Of a DNA stretch of 64,000 nt, positions 27,221 through 35,942 are shown in pieces. This stretch comes from Methylorubrum sp. B1-46. Its GTDB lineage: Bacteria > Pseudomonadota > Alphaproteobacteria > Rhizobiales > Beijerinckiaceae. A program made the translations under genes and the position numbers. The notes beneath the pieces are model-generated. The model saw nothing but the letters and a program-made list of their open reading frames with translations. It was not told the origin of the DNA and ran no database searches. The stretch spans positions 3,053,001 through 3,117,000 of the forward strand of contig NZ_CP088247.1 in the NCBI RefSeq assembly GCF_021117295.1, given 5' to 3'. The first letter of the stretch is position 1; each line of letters opens with the position of its first letter.

Positions 27221-28020
27221 CCCTCTCGCTGCTGACCGCCCTCGGGGCGGCCTCGCCGCTCTCGGCCGAGCCCTCTTCGATCGTCGTCGCCTCCACGACG
27301 TCGACCGAGCAATCGGGCCTGTTCAAGCACATCCTGCCGCTATTCAAGCAGAAGACCGGCATCGAGGTGAAGGTGGTCGCGCTCGGCACCGGCCAGGCTC
27401 TCGATGCCGCTCGCCGGGGCGATGCCGACGTCGTGCTCGTCCACGACCGCCCGGCCGAGGACAAGTTCGTCACGGAAGGCTTCGCCAAGGCGCGGCAGGA
27501 CGTGATGTACAACGACTTCGTGCTGATCGGCCCGAAGGACGACCCGGCCGGCATCCGCGGCAAGGGCGTGGACGAAGCCTTCCGGAAGATCGCCGCGGCG
27601 AAGGCGCCGTTCGTCTCGCGGGGCGACCGCTCGGGCACGCACAGCGCCGAGCTGCGGAGCTGGAAGGAGGCCGGGATCGATCTCGCGGCCGCGCGCGGCG
27701 ACTGGTATCGCGACGTCGGCCAGGGCATGGGCCCAGCGCTCAACACCGCCTCGTCGCTCGGCGCCTATATCCTGGCCGATCGCGGCACTTGGCTCTCGTT
27801 CAAGAACCGGGGCGACCTGACCATCCTGGTCGAGGGCGACAAGCGCCTGTTCAACCCCTACGGCGTGATGCTGGTGAACCCGGACAAGTACCCGACCGTG
27901 AAGGTGAAGGAGGGCCAGGCCTTCATCGACTGGCTGGTCTCGCCCGAGGGCCAGAAGGCCATTGCCGATTACAAGATCAACGGCGAACCGCTGTTCTTCC
28001 CGAGCGCGAAGAAGGGCTGA
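27193..28020 (+). CDS. tupA: Tungstate-binding periplasmic protein TupA
   Basis: A 275-residue binding protein from a TTG start, with a signal peptide ending at LSAEP (about residue 26). The family-specific motif ASTTSTEQSGLF follows at once, then GTGQALDAARRGDADVVLVHD, SRGDRSGTHSAE and FNPYGVMLVNP. The TTxST motif and the AAxxGxxDVLLVH pattern separate TupA from ModA. The protein delivers tungstate for tungsten enzymes such as formate dehydrogenase. A dispersed repeat begins ten bases after its stop. Confidence 0.93.
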   Translation: MDFLRRGFLTLSLLTALGAASPLSAEPSSIVVASTTSTEQSGLFKHILPLFKQKTGIEVKVVALGTGQALDAARRGDADVVLVHDRPAEDKFVTEGFAKARQDVMYNDFVLIGPKDDPAGIRGKGVDEAFRKIAAAKAPFVSRGDRSGTHSAELRSWKEAGIDLAAARGDWYRDVGQGMGPALNTASSLGAYILADRGTWLSFKNRGDLTILVEGDKRLFNPYGVMLVNPDKYPTVKVKEGQAFIDWLVSPEGQKAIADYKINGEPLFFPSAKKG

Positions 28021-28030
28021 CGACAGGTCT

Positions 28031-28122
28031 CGTCATTGCGAGGCGGAGCCGAAGCAATCCGGGACGCCGCCTTGTCCGGAGCGGTCGCGTCCTTGATCAC
28101 TTCGCCGACGCCCGCGATGACG
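28031..28122. repeat. Short interspersed palindromic repeat (CGTCATTGCGAG family), copy 1
   Basis: The element opens with CGTCATTGCGAGGCGGAGCC, continues GAAGCAATCC and closes with GCCCGCGATGACG, so the ends are inverted complements. The same element occurs at 53182-53273 in the same orientation. Elements of this type (CGTCATTGCGAG... with GAAGCAATCC) are widespread in alphaproteobacterial genomes. It lies downstream of tupA and converges on a minus-strand gene. Confidence 0.8.
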
Positions 28123-28151
28123 GGGAGTGGATCGAGATGGCCGAGGACCGT

Positions 28152-28388
28152 CTACCGCGGTGGCCCGGACTGGCGGCTGCGAACGAACATCCACACGGCC
28201 AGCACCGCCAGCGCGATCAGCACGCTCACCCAGACCCAGTTGAAGTCCGTCGCCGCGGCGGTCGCCGGCCCCGAGCTGGAGCCGGATGGGCCCGACTCGG
28301 GGATCGGGGGAGCCGGGTTCGTCGCCTGCGCGAGCGAGGCCTGGAGGCCGGCAAGCCAGACGATGAGAGTGAGGGCGGCGTGTCTCAT
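28152..28388 (-). CDS. Small signal-peptide/single-TM protein, unknown
   Basis: A 78-residue protein starting MRHAALTLIVW with a signal peptide ending near LAQA (about residue 22), a Pro/Ser/Gly linker, then one membrane helix (WVWVSVLIALAVLAVWMFV, about 51-69) and a basic cytoplasmic tail. This gives a type I membrane topology. It lies 43 bases after the PRC-barrel gene on the same strand and is probably co-transcribed with it. I do not recognise a family. Confidence 0.6.
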   Translation of the reverse strand: MRHAALTLIVWLAGLQASLAQATNPAPPIPESGPSGSSSGPATAAATDFNWVWVSVLIALAVLAVWMFVRSRQSGPPR

Positions 28389-28431
28389 GCTACGCGAACT
28401 CCGAGGTCAGGCCGCTTCGGTGCCGGGAGGG

Positions 28432-29076
28432 TCAGCGCTTGGCCCGCTCGAACTCGAAGGCCGGCGCATCGTTGAGCTGCGCCTTGGTCAAGCGAACCTC
28501 GGCGTGAATCAGGTCGTGGCCCGCGAGCACCGTCGCGGGTTTTGCGGGCGGTTTCTGAGGTTCGACCGAGCCGGTCGACTCGGTGACACGGCCGCTATGC
28601 TGGTTCTGAACGGCGCCCAGCACTTCGGGGGAAACCTGCGAACCCGGCATCTTCTCCGGGGTCGCCTTGTCGGCGGCCTTCTCGCTCGGCGCGTTGGCGG
28701 GCGTCACGACGGAGTTCGCGCCGGAAGTGAGCGAAACATCCTCGAAGTTCCAGGTGAGCTGATCGAAGGGCACCGCGACGTATTTCTCGCCTACTCCGAG
28801 GAAACCGCCGACCCCGATCACCACCGCCTCGATGCGGCCGGCACCGTCCACGAGCACATCCTCGATCTTGCCGACGCGGACATGATCCGCCCCGACCACG
28901 CTGACGCCGATCACCTTGGAGCCGCGCAGCGTGCCGGGCCCGGGCTGCTCGATGAAGCGCGGCGAAGCCGACGAGCCCGGCGCCGCCTCGGCAAGAGCCG
29001 GGGCGGGGGCTAGCGCGAGATGAAGGGCGAGGGCGGCCAGCGCGGAGAGCGGGACGCTGGACAGGTGGGGACGCAT
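28432..29076 (-). CDS. Secreted PRC-barrel domain protein
   Basis: A 214-residue protein starting MRPHLSSVPL with a signal peptide ending ALAEA. A PRC-barrel domain covers about residues 45-105 (LRGSKVIGVSVVGADHVRVG, KIEDVLVDGAGRIEAVVIGV, GGFLGVGEKYVAVPF). The C-terminal half is Pro/Ala/Lys-rich and low complexity. PRC-barrel proteins of this periplasmic type are common in Methylobacteriaceae and stress-linked, but a specific role is not known. I chose the ATG at 29076, since the longer frame lacks a signal peptide at its start. Confidence 0.8.
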   Translation of the reverse strand: MRPHLSSVPLSALAALALHLALAPAPALAEAAPGSSASPRFIEQPGPGTLRGSKVIGVSVVGADHVRVGKIEDVLVDGAGRIEAVVIGVGGFLGVGEKYVAVPFDQLTWNFEDVSLTSGANSVVTPANAPSEKAADKATPEKMPGSQVSPEVLGAVQNQHSGRVTESTGSVEPQKPPAKPATVLAGHDLIHAEVRLTKAQLNDAPAFEFERAKR

Positions 29077-29157
29077 CCCTGGCTCCGGGTTCGGATGTGA
29101 CGTTGCCCCCGATAACGGTTTCAAAGGCCGCACAGTTCACCGGTCTCAGGCCCGGTC

Positions 29158-30837
29158 TCAAGCTACGGCGTCCCACGTCTCGGTGATGACCCGTCCGGCG
29201 TGCGAAAGTCGCGCTCGCAGCACCACGTCACCCGCCGGCCATTTCTCCGGCGGCCGGAACTCGGCATAGAGGCGCCAGCCGCCGGTCTGCGGCACTCGCT
29301 CGGCATAGGGCTCGACCAGCGCGCCGGCGCTCGCCGAGAGCGCCACGTCGATGGCCGCCTTCGGGTCGTCGGGCAGGTCCGGCCCCTCGAAGTCGATGAC
29401 GTAGAGGCGCCGCTGCGGTGAGGGCGGATTGGTCGGGCGCAGGCGTTCGGCCGAGCCGACGCGGGTCGAGACAACGCGAGCGAGCGGCGGCGCGAGGGCG
29501 GCTGCCGGTTCGACGCCGACCGTGGCAAGGCCGTAGGCGAGCCGCAGCGGCTTGCCCGCCGCGATGGGCGCCTCCGGCACGAAGGCGGCGACGATGTTGT
29601 CGGTCGCCTCGGTGCGCGAAGGGATCTCGAACAGCTGTACCGAACCGACGCCGAAGCCGTCGCCGTTGGGCGTCACCCACAGACCCGGCCGGTCCTCGTG
29701 GCGTGCCTGCACGTCGAGATAGGTCTGGAAGCGGCGCTCCCGCTGCAGAAGCCCAAATCCTTCAAGCGGGCTCACGTGGAACGAGGAGATCTGCGGCGCG
29801 GACCGACCGTTGACGAGGGGCCGCCACAGCCGGTCTCCCGGCGTCTGTACGACGAGCCCGTCCGAATCATGCACCTGCGGACGGAAATCGTCGAAGGGCT
29901 CGGCGCCGCGTACGCCCGGCCCGTTCTCGCCGAACAGGAACATGCTCGTGAGCGGCGCGAGCCCGAGCGCCGCGATGGCGCGGCGCGGGAATAGAGCGGT
30001 CTCGATCGCGGCCGTCGAGGGCTCGCCCGGCGTAATGGCAAAGCGGTAGGCCCCGGTCAGGCTCGGCCCATCGAGAAGCGCGAGGATCGTGATCGAGGCC
30101 GCATCACCCTGCGGTTCCTCGATCCAGAAGTGCGTGAAGTCCGGAAACTCTTCCCCCTGCGGCAATCCGGTGTTCACGGCAACGCCGCGGGCCGAGAGGC
30201 CGTAGACCTGGTCCCGGCCGCGGATACGGAAATAGGAGGCGCCGAGGAAGACGAGAAACTCTTCCTGGTCCTTTGGTCGGCCCGCGTCGAAGCTGAAGGC
30301 GATGCGGAAGCCGGCATAGCCGAGCGAGGCCGGGTAGCGGCGGCCCTTCAGCGCGGGCCCGAGATCGAACAGGTCGGGATCGTAGGCGAAGGGGCGCACG
30401 CCGTCGGGTGATTGCAGGACGATCTCGACCCGCTTCGCATGCAGGTTTCCGCGGTGGAACGGCTGAAGCGAGAAGCGGGGCCCGAGCCGGACCGTCGCCT
30501 CGGGCCGGAAGCGGATCGCCTGGAAGGCGTCGTAGTCGAGCGCGGCGAGCTCCTGCGGCAGATCGCTGCTCAGGGCGCGGTAGGGCTCTGCTGCCAGCCG
30601 CTCGGCCCGCTGCACCAGGGCGTCGAAGGTGACCGGACGCGGCTCGGAAGTCCCCTGAGGCGAAGCGCTTTCCAACGTTTGAGCCATCGTTCTGGCGGCA
30701 TTCAGGTCGAGAAGGCCAGAAACGCTCAAGCCGGCCGAACCGGCAAGAGCAAACCGAGTAGCGCCACGCACGATGGCGCGCCGCGAAACGCCTCTTTCCT
30801 CGGGCGCCGCGTTGCCAGCGTCCGACGGTCCAGCCAT
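29158..30837 (-). CDS. Periplasmic glucan biosynthesis protein (OpgG/OpgD family), Tat signal
   Basis: A 559-residue protein of the MdoG/OpgG family, needed to form osmoregulated periplasmic glucans from the chain made by OpgH. The N-terminus carries a twin-arginine signal (SRRAIVRGATRFALAG, about residues 18-40), as in OpgD rather than the Sec-exported OpgG. The body shows FDALVQRAERLAAEPYRA, DYDAFQAIRFRPEATVRLG and the family core ENGPGVRGAEPFDDFRPQVH. I chose the ATG at 30837 because GGGAGGG lies about 9 bases upstream; an ATG at 30873 would overlap the divergent opgH start. Confidence 0.9.
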   Translation of the reverse strand: MAGPSDAGNAAPEERGVSRRAIVRGATRFALAGSAGLSVSGLLDLNAARTMAQTLESASPQGTSEPRPVTFDALVQRAERLAAEPYRALSSDLPQELAALDYDAFQAIRFRPEATVRLGPRFSLQPFHRGNLHAKRVEIVLQSPDGVRPFAYDPDLFDLGPALKGRRYPASLGYAGFRIAFSFDAGRPKDQEEFLVFLGASYFRIRGRDQVYGLSARGVAVNTGLPQGEEFPDFTHFWIEEPQGDAASITILALLDGPSLTGAYRFAITPGEPSTAAIETALFPRRAIAALGLAPLTSMFLFGENGPGVRGAEPFDDFRPQVHDSDGLVVQTPGDRLWRPLVNGRSAPQISSFHVSPLEGFGLLQRERRFQTYLDVQARHEDRPGLWVTPNGDGFGVGSVQLFEIPSRTEATDNIVAAFVPEAPIAAGKPLRLAYGLATVGVEPAAALAPPLARVVSTRVGSAERLRPTNPPSPQRRLYVIDFEGPDLPDDPKAAIDVALSASAGALVEPYAERVPQTGGWRLYAEFRPPEKWPAGDVVLRARLSHAGRVITETWDAVA

Positions 30838-30871
30838 CCGTTCATCCCTCCCGCGAGTGTCGACGTCGATC

Positions 30872-32806
30872 ATGTCCAGCCCAGACTTGCCGCAGGCGGA
30901 ACGCTCCGTCGAGACGGGGGCCGGGGGTGAAACCCACCCGAGGGGTGCGGGCCCCGCACCGCGGCCGACCTCTTTCCGGTTGCGCCGCCTCGCCCTGGCC
31001 GGGCCGACGCTCGCCACCGCCGCCGCCATCGCCGCCCTGGCGCTCGCCGCCTACGGCCTGCCGGAGACGTGGCTCGGCCGCACCGTGCTCGGCCTCTTCG
31101 TGGTGCTGATGGCTTGGCAATCCTTCACGGCCTGGCAGTATCTCTACGGGCTCATCGCCGCGCTGATGGGCAACCGCGCGCTCTCGCCGCTCGAGCGGCG
31201 CGCCGCGACCATCTCCACCCGTCCCACGGGTCTCAGCCGCACGGCGGCGGTGGTGGCGATCCACGCCGAGGACCCGATCGCGGTGTTCGCGGCGATCCGG
31301 GTCATGGCCCGCTCGCTCCAGCGCGAGGGCGGCGACGGCTCGGACATCGACATCTTCGTTCTGTCGGACACCCGCGAGGGGGCGATCAGCGCGGTCGAGG
31401 AGCACGAATTCGCCCGCATCCAGGCCTGGGCCGAGCGCGAGGGCCGCGGCATGCCGCGCATCCGCTATCGCCGCCGGACCGAGAACACAGGCCGCAAGGC
31501 GGGCAACATCGCCGAGTTCTGCCAGACCTACGGGCCCGAATACGACTTCATGATCGTGCTCGACGCCGACAGCCTGATGACCGGCGCCGCCATGCGCCGA
31601 CTGGCCCGGCTGATGGAAGAGAACCCGCGCACCAGCCTGATCCAGACCGTCTCGTATGCGGCCGGCCGCGACACCCTGTTCGCCCGCATCCAGCAATTCG
31701 CCGTGCGCCTCTACGCGCCGCTGTCCCTGCGCTGCCTGGAGACGTGGCAGGGGCCGGACGGGTCCTATTGGGGGCACAACGCGATCCTGCGGATCGAGGC
31801 GTTCGCCAACAACGCCGAGCTTCCGGTGCTCTCCGGCCGGCCGCCACTCGGCGGCGAGATTCTCTGCCACGACATCGTCGAGGGCGCCCTCCTGCGCCGG
31901 GCCGGCTGGGAGGTCCGCCTTCTGCCGGACATGGGCGGTACCTGGGAGGAGATGCCGACCAACCTGATCGACCTGCTCGGACGCGAGCGGCGCTGGTGCC
32001 AGGGCAACCTGCAGCACATCCGCGTGCTGCCGATGAAGGGGCTGCTCGGTGCGAGCCGCTGGCATCTCGGCGTCGGCATCCTCGGCTACTGCGTCTATCC
32101 GCTCTGGATCGCTTTCCTCGGCCTCGGCACGTGGGAAGCGGCGCGCTCCGGCGAACTCGGGCTGATCGGCTATGGGATCGACGGCGGCAACGTGGCGGCT
32201 TGGTCACTCGCTGCCCTCGTCATCGCGATCATGGCGCTGCCCAAGCTTCTCAGCCTTGGCTACGTGCTGGCCTCGCCCCAGCGCCGGGCCGATTTCGGCG
32301 GCACCCGCTCGCTGCTCGTGAGCGCCGCACTCGAACAGGCAATCTGGGTCCTGCTCTGGCCGGTGATGGCGCTTTTCGCGGCGGGCGCCGTGATGACGAC
32401 CCTGGTCGGCCGGGTGGTGCGTTGGGACGCGCAGTCCCGCGACGACCGCTCCGTGCCATGGAGCGAGGCGTTCCGCCTTCAGAGCGACGCGGTCGCGGCA
32501 GGCGGGGCGTTGGCGGTGCTGCTCGCCTTTTCCGGCAGTCCCTGGCTTGCCCTGTGGATGGCACCGGTCGCCGTCGCCCTCCTGACAAGCCCGGCACAGA
32601 GCGTGCTCACCAGCAGCACCCGCCTCGGCCTGGGCTCGAAGGCGCGCGGCCTGTTCCTGACGGAAGACGACACGCGCCCGGCGCCGGAACTGCTCGAACT
32701 GCACCACAGCCGCACCGCCGGGACCGAACCGGCCGCTTTGGCCGGCACGACGCCCCCCTGGCTGCCGGTCTCGATCGACGAGGCCGGCGCGTCGACACTG
32801 CGCTGA
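30872..32806 (+). CDS. opgH: Glucans biosynthesis glucosyltransferase OpgH
   Basis: A 644-residue inner-membrane glycosyltransferase 2. Two N-terminal helices (about 42-95) precede the cytoplasmic domain with the metal-binding FMIVLDADSLMTG, the substrate loop GPDGSYWGHNAILR, and GRERRWCQGNLQH (R-R-W region). Further helices follow at about 395-420, 440-465, 485-510 and 545-575. It makes and exports the beta-1,2-glucan backbone. It is shorter than E. coli OpgH (847). It is divergent from the OpgG/D-family gene, with the two start codons only 34 bases apart, whereas enteric opgGH is one operon. Confidence 0.92.
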   Translation: MSSPDLPQAERSVETGAGGETHPRGAGPAPRPTSFRLRRLALAGPTLATAAAIAALALAAYGLPETWLGRTVLGLFVVLMAWQSFTAWQYLYGLIAALMGNRALSPLERRAATISTRPTGLSRTAAVVAIHAEDPIAVFAAIRVMARSLQREGGDGSDIDIFVLSDTREGAISAVEEHEFARIQAWAEREGRGMPRIRYRRRTENTGRKAGNIAEFCQTYGPEYDFMIVLDADSLMTGAAMRRLARLMEENPRTSLIQTVSYAAGRDTLFARIQQFAVRLYAPLSLRCLETWQGPDGSYWGHNAILRIEAFANNAELPVLSGRPPLGGEILCHDIVEGALLRRAGWEVRLLPDMGGTWEEMPTNLIDLLGRERRWCQGNLQHIRVLPMKGLLGASRWHLGVGILGYCVYPLWIAFLGLGTWEAARSGELGLIGYGIDGGNVAAWSLAALVIAIMALPKLLSLGYVLASPQRRADFGGTRSLLVSAALEQAIWVLLWPVMALFAAGAVMTTLVGRVVRWDAQSRDDRSVPWSEAFRLQSDAVAAGGALAVLLAFSGSPWLALWMAPVAVALLTSPAQSVLTSSTRLGLGSKARGLFLTEDDTRPAPELLELHHSRTAGTEPAALAGTTPPWLPVSIDEAGASTLR

Positions 32807-32815
32807 GCCGCCCGC

Positions 32816-32847
32816 TCCGCCTCTCTCGGTCCGCTCGACCGGAGGCG
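32816..32847. terminator. Two-tier hairpin between convergent genes
   Basis: The outer stem CCGCCTC (32816-32822) pairs with GAGGCGG (32841-32847), and an inner stem CGGTC/GACCG closes a short loop. It lies between the opgH stop and the stop of the minus-strand gene at 32855. There is no T-run, so it is either a weak bidirectional terminator or an mRNA 3'-end structure. Confidence 0.4.
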
Positions 32848-32854
32848 GCGAGGG

Positions 32855-33319
32855 TCACTTGTTTTCCAGAACCTCGATCGGGTTGGTGCGCTGCGTCGGG
32901 GCAGGCTCGCGGGTGAGGGTGCTGCCCTCCTTCCGGCCGCCGCTCCGTCCGCCGCCGACATCGGACCTGGCCGGCTGATCCATGCCCGGCTGCGTCGGCA
33001 CCGCCCCGCTCGCCAGTTCGAGGCAGGTCAACAGTTCCACGTAAGACGGAAACCCGCCGGCCTGAAATTGCTGCGTGCACTGCGACTTGGCCGAGGCCGG
33101 AAACTGGCCCCAACGCTTCTTCAGATCGGTCTCGGCACTGCGCTCCGAGTTGAGGCAGGCATCCTTGCTCGCATTGTCGCTGAGCGTTTTCTGCACTCGC
33201 TCGGCGGATTTGCAGGTCGCCTCGACATCGAGCACCGGTGGCCCGTCCGCAGCCCGCACGGTCCCGGAGACGAGGCCGAGCGCAAGGGCGGCGAGAAGGA
33301 TCGGCTTACAGTTCGTCAT
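32855..33319 (-). CDS. Secreted protein of unknown function with paired cysteines
   Basis: A 154-residue protein starting MTNCKPILLAALALG with a signal peptide ending VRAAD (about residue 24). The mature region has four cysteines (ATCKSAERV, DACLNSERS, SQCTQQF, LTCLELA) in a helical layout, suggesting two disulfides. A Gly/Arg/Pro-rich disordered tail follows (about 112-154). It resembles small alphaproteobacterial periplasmic helical proteins but I cannot name a family. It stands alone, convergent with opgH. Confidence 0.7.
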   Translation of the reverse strand: MTNCKPILLAALALGLVSGTVRAADGPPVLDVEATCKSAERVQKTLSDNASKDACLNSERSAETDLKKRWGQFPASAKSQCTQQFQAGGFPSYVELLTCLELASGAVPTQPGMDQPARSDVGGGRSGGRKEGSTLTREPAPTQRTNPIEVLENK

Positions 33320-33424
33320 GGCGGTTCGCCTCCCGGCTCGGGGCTCGTCGTCGCGACAACGCACGAAAGCCGCAACCGCACGAACGCCCTCCACAAATTT
33401 CCAGAGGGCTTCCGTTCACCGGCC

Positions 33425-34642
33425 TCAGCCCGCCGCGCCGTGCGCGCCGGTCAGCGCAGCGTCGAGATCGCGAAACAGGTCGTCCGGATCTTCAATGCCG
33501 GTGGAAAGGCGCAGCAGGTCGGGCGGGCAGGGGGTGCCCGGTCCCTCCACCGAAGCGCGGTGCTCGATGAGGCTCTCCACACCGCCGAGAGAGGTGGCCC
33601 GCTTCCACAGCGCCACCCGCGCGGCGGTGTCGATTGCCGCTGCTTCGCCGCCGGCGACGCGGATCGAGAGCATGTAGCCGAAGCCGCCCTCCATCTGCCG
33701 CGCGGCGACGGCGTGGCCGGGATGATCGGGCAGGCCGGGATAGAGCACCGCGCTCACAAGCAGATGCGCCGACAGACGCTGCGCGAGGCGCATCGCCCCG
33801 GCGCTCTGAGCGGTGGCGCGCAGGGGCAGGGTGCGCAGACCCCGCATCAGCAGGTAGGCCTCGAACGGTCCGAGGATCGCGCCCCACCCCCCACGGATCG
33901 CGGTGAGGCGCTCCCAGAACGCATCCGCGCGCGCGCCGGCCAGAACCCCGGCGACGACATCGGAATGGCCATTCAGGATCTTGGTGGCCGAGTGCATCAC
34001 GATGTCGGCTCCCAGCGTCAGCGGCCGGGTGTGGATCGGGCTCGCGGCTGTCGAATCGACGGCGACGCGGGCGCCGGCCGCGTGAGCGATCTCCGCGACG
34101 CGAGCGATGTCGGTGATCGTGCAGAGCGGGTTGCCCGGCGTCTCGATCCAGACGAGCCGGGTTTGGCCCGGCCGGATCGCGGCGCGCACGGCCTCCGGAT
34201 CCTGCATTGGAACGAAATCGACCGCGAGATCGAGGCGCGGCGCCTCCTGCCGCAGCCAGCGGCGCAGGCCCCAGTACATCACCTCGGGCGCGATCACGTG
34301 GTCGCCCCGCTCCAGGGCACAGAATACGGCCGCCGCGGCCGCCATGCCGGAGCCGAACAGCAGCGCCCCCGCCTCAGCCTGTTCCAGCGCGGCGATGACC
34401 GCCTCCGCCTCCCGTGTCGTGGCGTTGTCGGGGCGGGCGTAGGCGAACCCGGAGCGATAGGCGTTGTCGGGATCGCGCAGGTAGGTGGTCGAGAGGTGGA
34501 GCGGCGGCACCACCGCCCGCGTCACCGGATCGATCCGGCCGAGCGCCTGGGCCGCCAGCGTGCGGGGGCTCCAGGCCTCCGGCGAGAGCCCGTGCGGTGC
34601 GGTTGCATCGGAATCGCCGTGAGGCGCGTTGGACCGGCTCAT
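33425..34642 (-). CDS. metC: PLP-dependent transsulfuration enzyme (cystathionine beta-lyase type)
   Basis: A 405-residue Cys/Met-metabolism PLP enzyme. The catalytic lysine is in HSATKILNGHSDVVAG; also seen are FAYARPDNATTREAEAVIAAL, ALLFGSGMAAAAAVF, the Tyr in VMYWGLRRW, ETPGNPLCTITDI and the PLP-binding VAVDSTAASP. These enzymes cleave cystathionine or form it; the sequence fits cystathionine beta-lyase best, but gamma-synthase activity cannot be excluded. It is divergent from tspO, with 147 bases between starts and no SAM riboswitch that I can see. Confidence 0.85.
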   Translation of the reverse strand: MSRSNAPHGDSDATAPHGLSPEAWSPRTLAAQALGRIDPVTRAVVPPLHLSTTYLRDPDNAYRSGFAYARPDNATTREAEAVIAALEQAEAGALLFGSGMAAAAAVFCALERGDHVIAPEVMYWGLRRWLRQEAPRLDLAVDFVPMQDPEAVRAAIRPGQTRLVWIETPGNPLCTITDIARVAEIAHAAGARVAVDSTAASPIHTRPLTLGADIVMHSATKILNGHSDVVAGVLAGARADAFWERLTAIRGGWGAILGPFEAYLLMRGLRTLPLRATAQSAGAMRLAQRLSAHLLVSAVLYPGLPDHPGHAVAARQMEGGFGYMLSIRVAGGEAAAIDTAARVALWKRATSLGGVESLIEHRASVEGPGTPCPPDLLRLSTGIEDPDDLFRDLDAALTGAHGAAG

Positions 34643-34789
34643 GGGTTCTCTCGCTCAGGATCGGCCAGAGCATCGTCTCGAAAGGTGGCCGCCGACTTTC
34701 GGAAGAGGACGATGCCTCCAGGGCGGGCTTGAGCGAATCCGCCGGAGCGGGCAAGGCGTGACGATGAGCGACGGAGCTTTGCGCAGCGC

Positions 34790-35305
34790 ATGAGCGCCCT
34801 GGACATTCCCGAACGGCCGGCCCTGCCGCCGATCCCGCGTCTCGCCGCCGCGATCCTTCCGGTCGCCCTGGTGACGGCGGTGGGCACGCTGTCCACAGGC
34901 TCCAACATCGAGGAATGGTACACGACAATCCGCAAGCCGGCTTTCAACCCACCGAACTGGGTGTTTCCGCTGGCCTGGACCCTCCTATACACGCTGATCG
35001 CGATCTCGCTCTGGCGGCTGCTCGGCGCCCGCCCGGTACCCGGTCCGGCTCGTAAGGCGTGGTGGCTGGCACTGGCCGCCTTCACCGCCCAACTCGCGCT
35101 CAACGCTGCCTGGACGCCGGTCTTCTTCGCCGCCCACCAGCTCGGCCTCGCGCTGATCGTCGCGCTCGCCATGCTGATCATGATCCTATGGACGATCCGC
35201 CTGTCCTGGCGCTTCGACCGACCGGCCGCGTGGCTGCTCGTGCCCTACGCCGCCTGGGTGGCGTTCGCCTGTCTGCTCAACGGCACGATCTGGCAGATGA
35301 ATTGA
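34790..35305 (+). CDS. tspO: TspO/MBR family membrane protein
   Basis: A 171-residue protein with five predicted membrane helices and TspO marks: WYTTIRKPAFNPPNWVFPLAWTLLY, NAAWTPVFFAAHQLGLALI and AAWLLVPYAAWVAFACLLNG. TspO proteins are tryptophan-rich tetrapyrrole/steroid-binding proteins that regulate porphyrin-related responses in photosynthetic alphaproteobacteria. The final residues and stop overlap the start of a structured repeat by two bases. Confidence 0.93.
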   Translation: MSALDIPERPALPPIPRLAAAILPVALVTAVGTLSTGSNIEEWYTTIRKPAFNPPNWVFPLAWTLLYTLIAISLWRLLGARPVPGPARKAWWLALAAFTAQLALNAAWTPVFFAAHQLGLALIVALAMLIMILWTIRLSWRFDRPAAWLLVPYAAWVAFACLLNGTIWQMN

Positions 35306-35405
35306 TACGGTCGCCGCTTGATCAAAGCGGGGGCCGTATCGCTCAGCCCGCGCGGCCCTTGGTGAAGTCCGAATCCGCCGTCCCGAAGGGATCAACCGGT
35401 TTTGG
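35304..35405 (+). repeat. Dispersed structured repeat, copy B
   Basis: It starts with a hairpin (GATACGGTCGCCGCTTGATC, then AAAGCGGGGGCCGTATC) and ends with GAATCCGCCGTCCCGAAGGG then ATCAACCGGTTTTGG. It matches copy A (22466-22602, opposite strand) at both ends but lacks about 30 internal bases. In the stem, GATCCGC/GCGGATC of copy A becomes GATACGG/CCGTATC, a compensatory change. It lies between the 3' ends of tspO and the CpdR-like gene, which converge. Confidence 0.75.
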
Positions 35406-35413
35406 GAGCGGCG

Positions 35414-35779
35414 TCACGCCGCCAGAGCCCGCGTCACCGTCGAGCGCAGATCGGCGAGCGAGAAGGGCTTGGTCAACACGTCGGTGACGATGGCGTCGAG
35501 GCCGCGGGCGCGCTCACGCTGGTCGGCGAAACCGGTCATCAGCAGGATCGTCAGGTCGGGATAGTCGCGCTTGGCCGCGAGCGAGAGCGCGATGCCGTCC
35601 ATCAGCGGCATGCGGATGTCGGTCAGCATCAGGTCGAAGCCGCCGCCGGCCTCCGACAGACGGTCGAGGCCGTCACTGCCGTCGATGGCCGTGACGACGG
35701 TGTGACCGTCCAGCTCCAGCCCGCGCTTGAGGAAGCCGCGAACCGTATCCTCGTCATCCACGAGCAGGATGCGCGCCAT
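35414..35779 (-). CDS. cpdR: Single-domain response regulator, CpdR-like
   Basis: A 121-residue stand-alone receiver: ILLVDDEDTVRGFLKRGLEL, acceptor Asp in FDLMLTDIRMPLMDGIAL (about residue 52), Thr in ILLMTGFADQ and Lys in VLTKPFSLADL. Length, LLTDIxMPxMDGIxL, MTGFA and the C-terminal LRSTV region fit CpdR. CpdR is the CckA/ChpT-controlled receiver that delivers substrates to ClpXP in alphaproteobacteria. Other orphan CheY-like receivers are possible. It is not next to a kinase. Confidence 0.78.
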   Translation of the reverse strand: MARILLVDDEDTVRGFLKRGLELDGHTVVTAIDGSDGLDRLSEAGGGFDLMLTDIRMPLMDGIALSLAAKRDYPDLTILLMTGFADQRERARGLDAIVTDVLTKPFSLADLRSTVTRALAA

Positions 35780-35942
35780 GGTCGGGCGTCCTCTACCAGT
35801 CCTTACGATGTGGATCGCTGCGCCCGAGTGACGGCTCGGAAGCGTGGCCTGTCAAGCCGTCTGCGCCGACAGAGTTCCCTCCGCAGGCAATTTCGGGCAA
35901 GTGTCGCAGAATTATCAGGAATTTGCCGGACAGGCCCCCGGG

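Noticed and set aside
28031..28122. Interspersed repeat considered as a tRNA or riboswitch
   Set aside because: It has the palindromic CGTCATTGCGAG layout found twice here and no acceptor, anticodon or T-loop features.
32479..33113. Minus-strand frames spanning the opgH 3' end as an extra gene
   Set aside because: They are antisense to opgH and lack a signal or domain; the true gene on that strand is 32855-33319 with a clear signal peptide.
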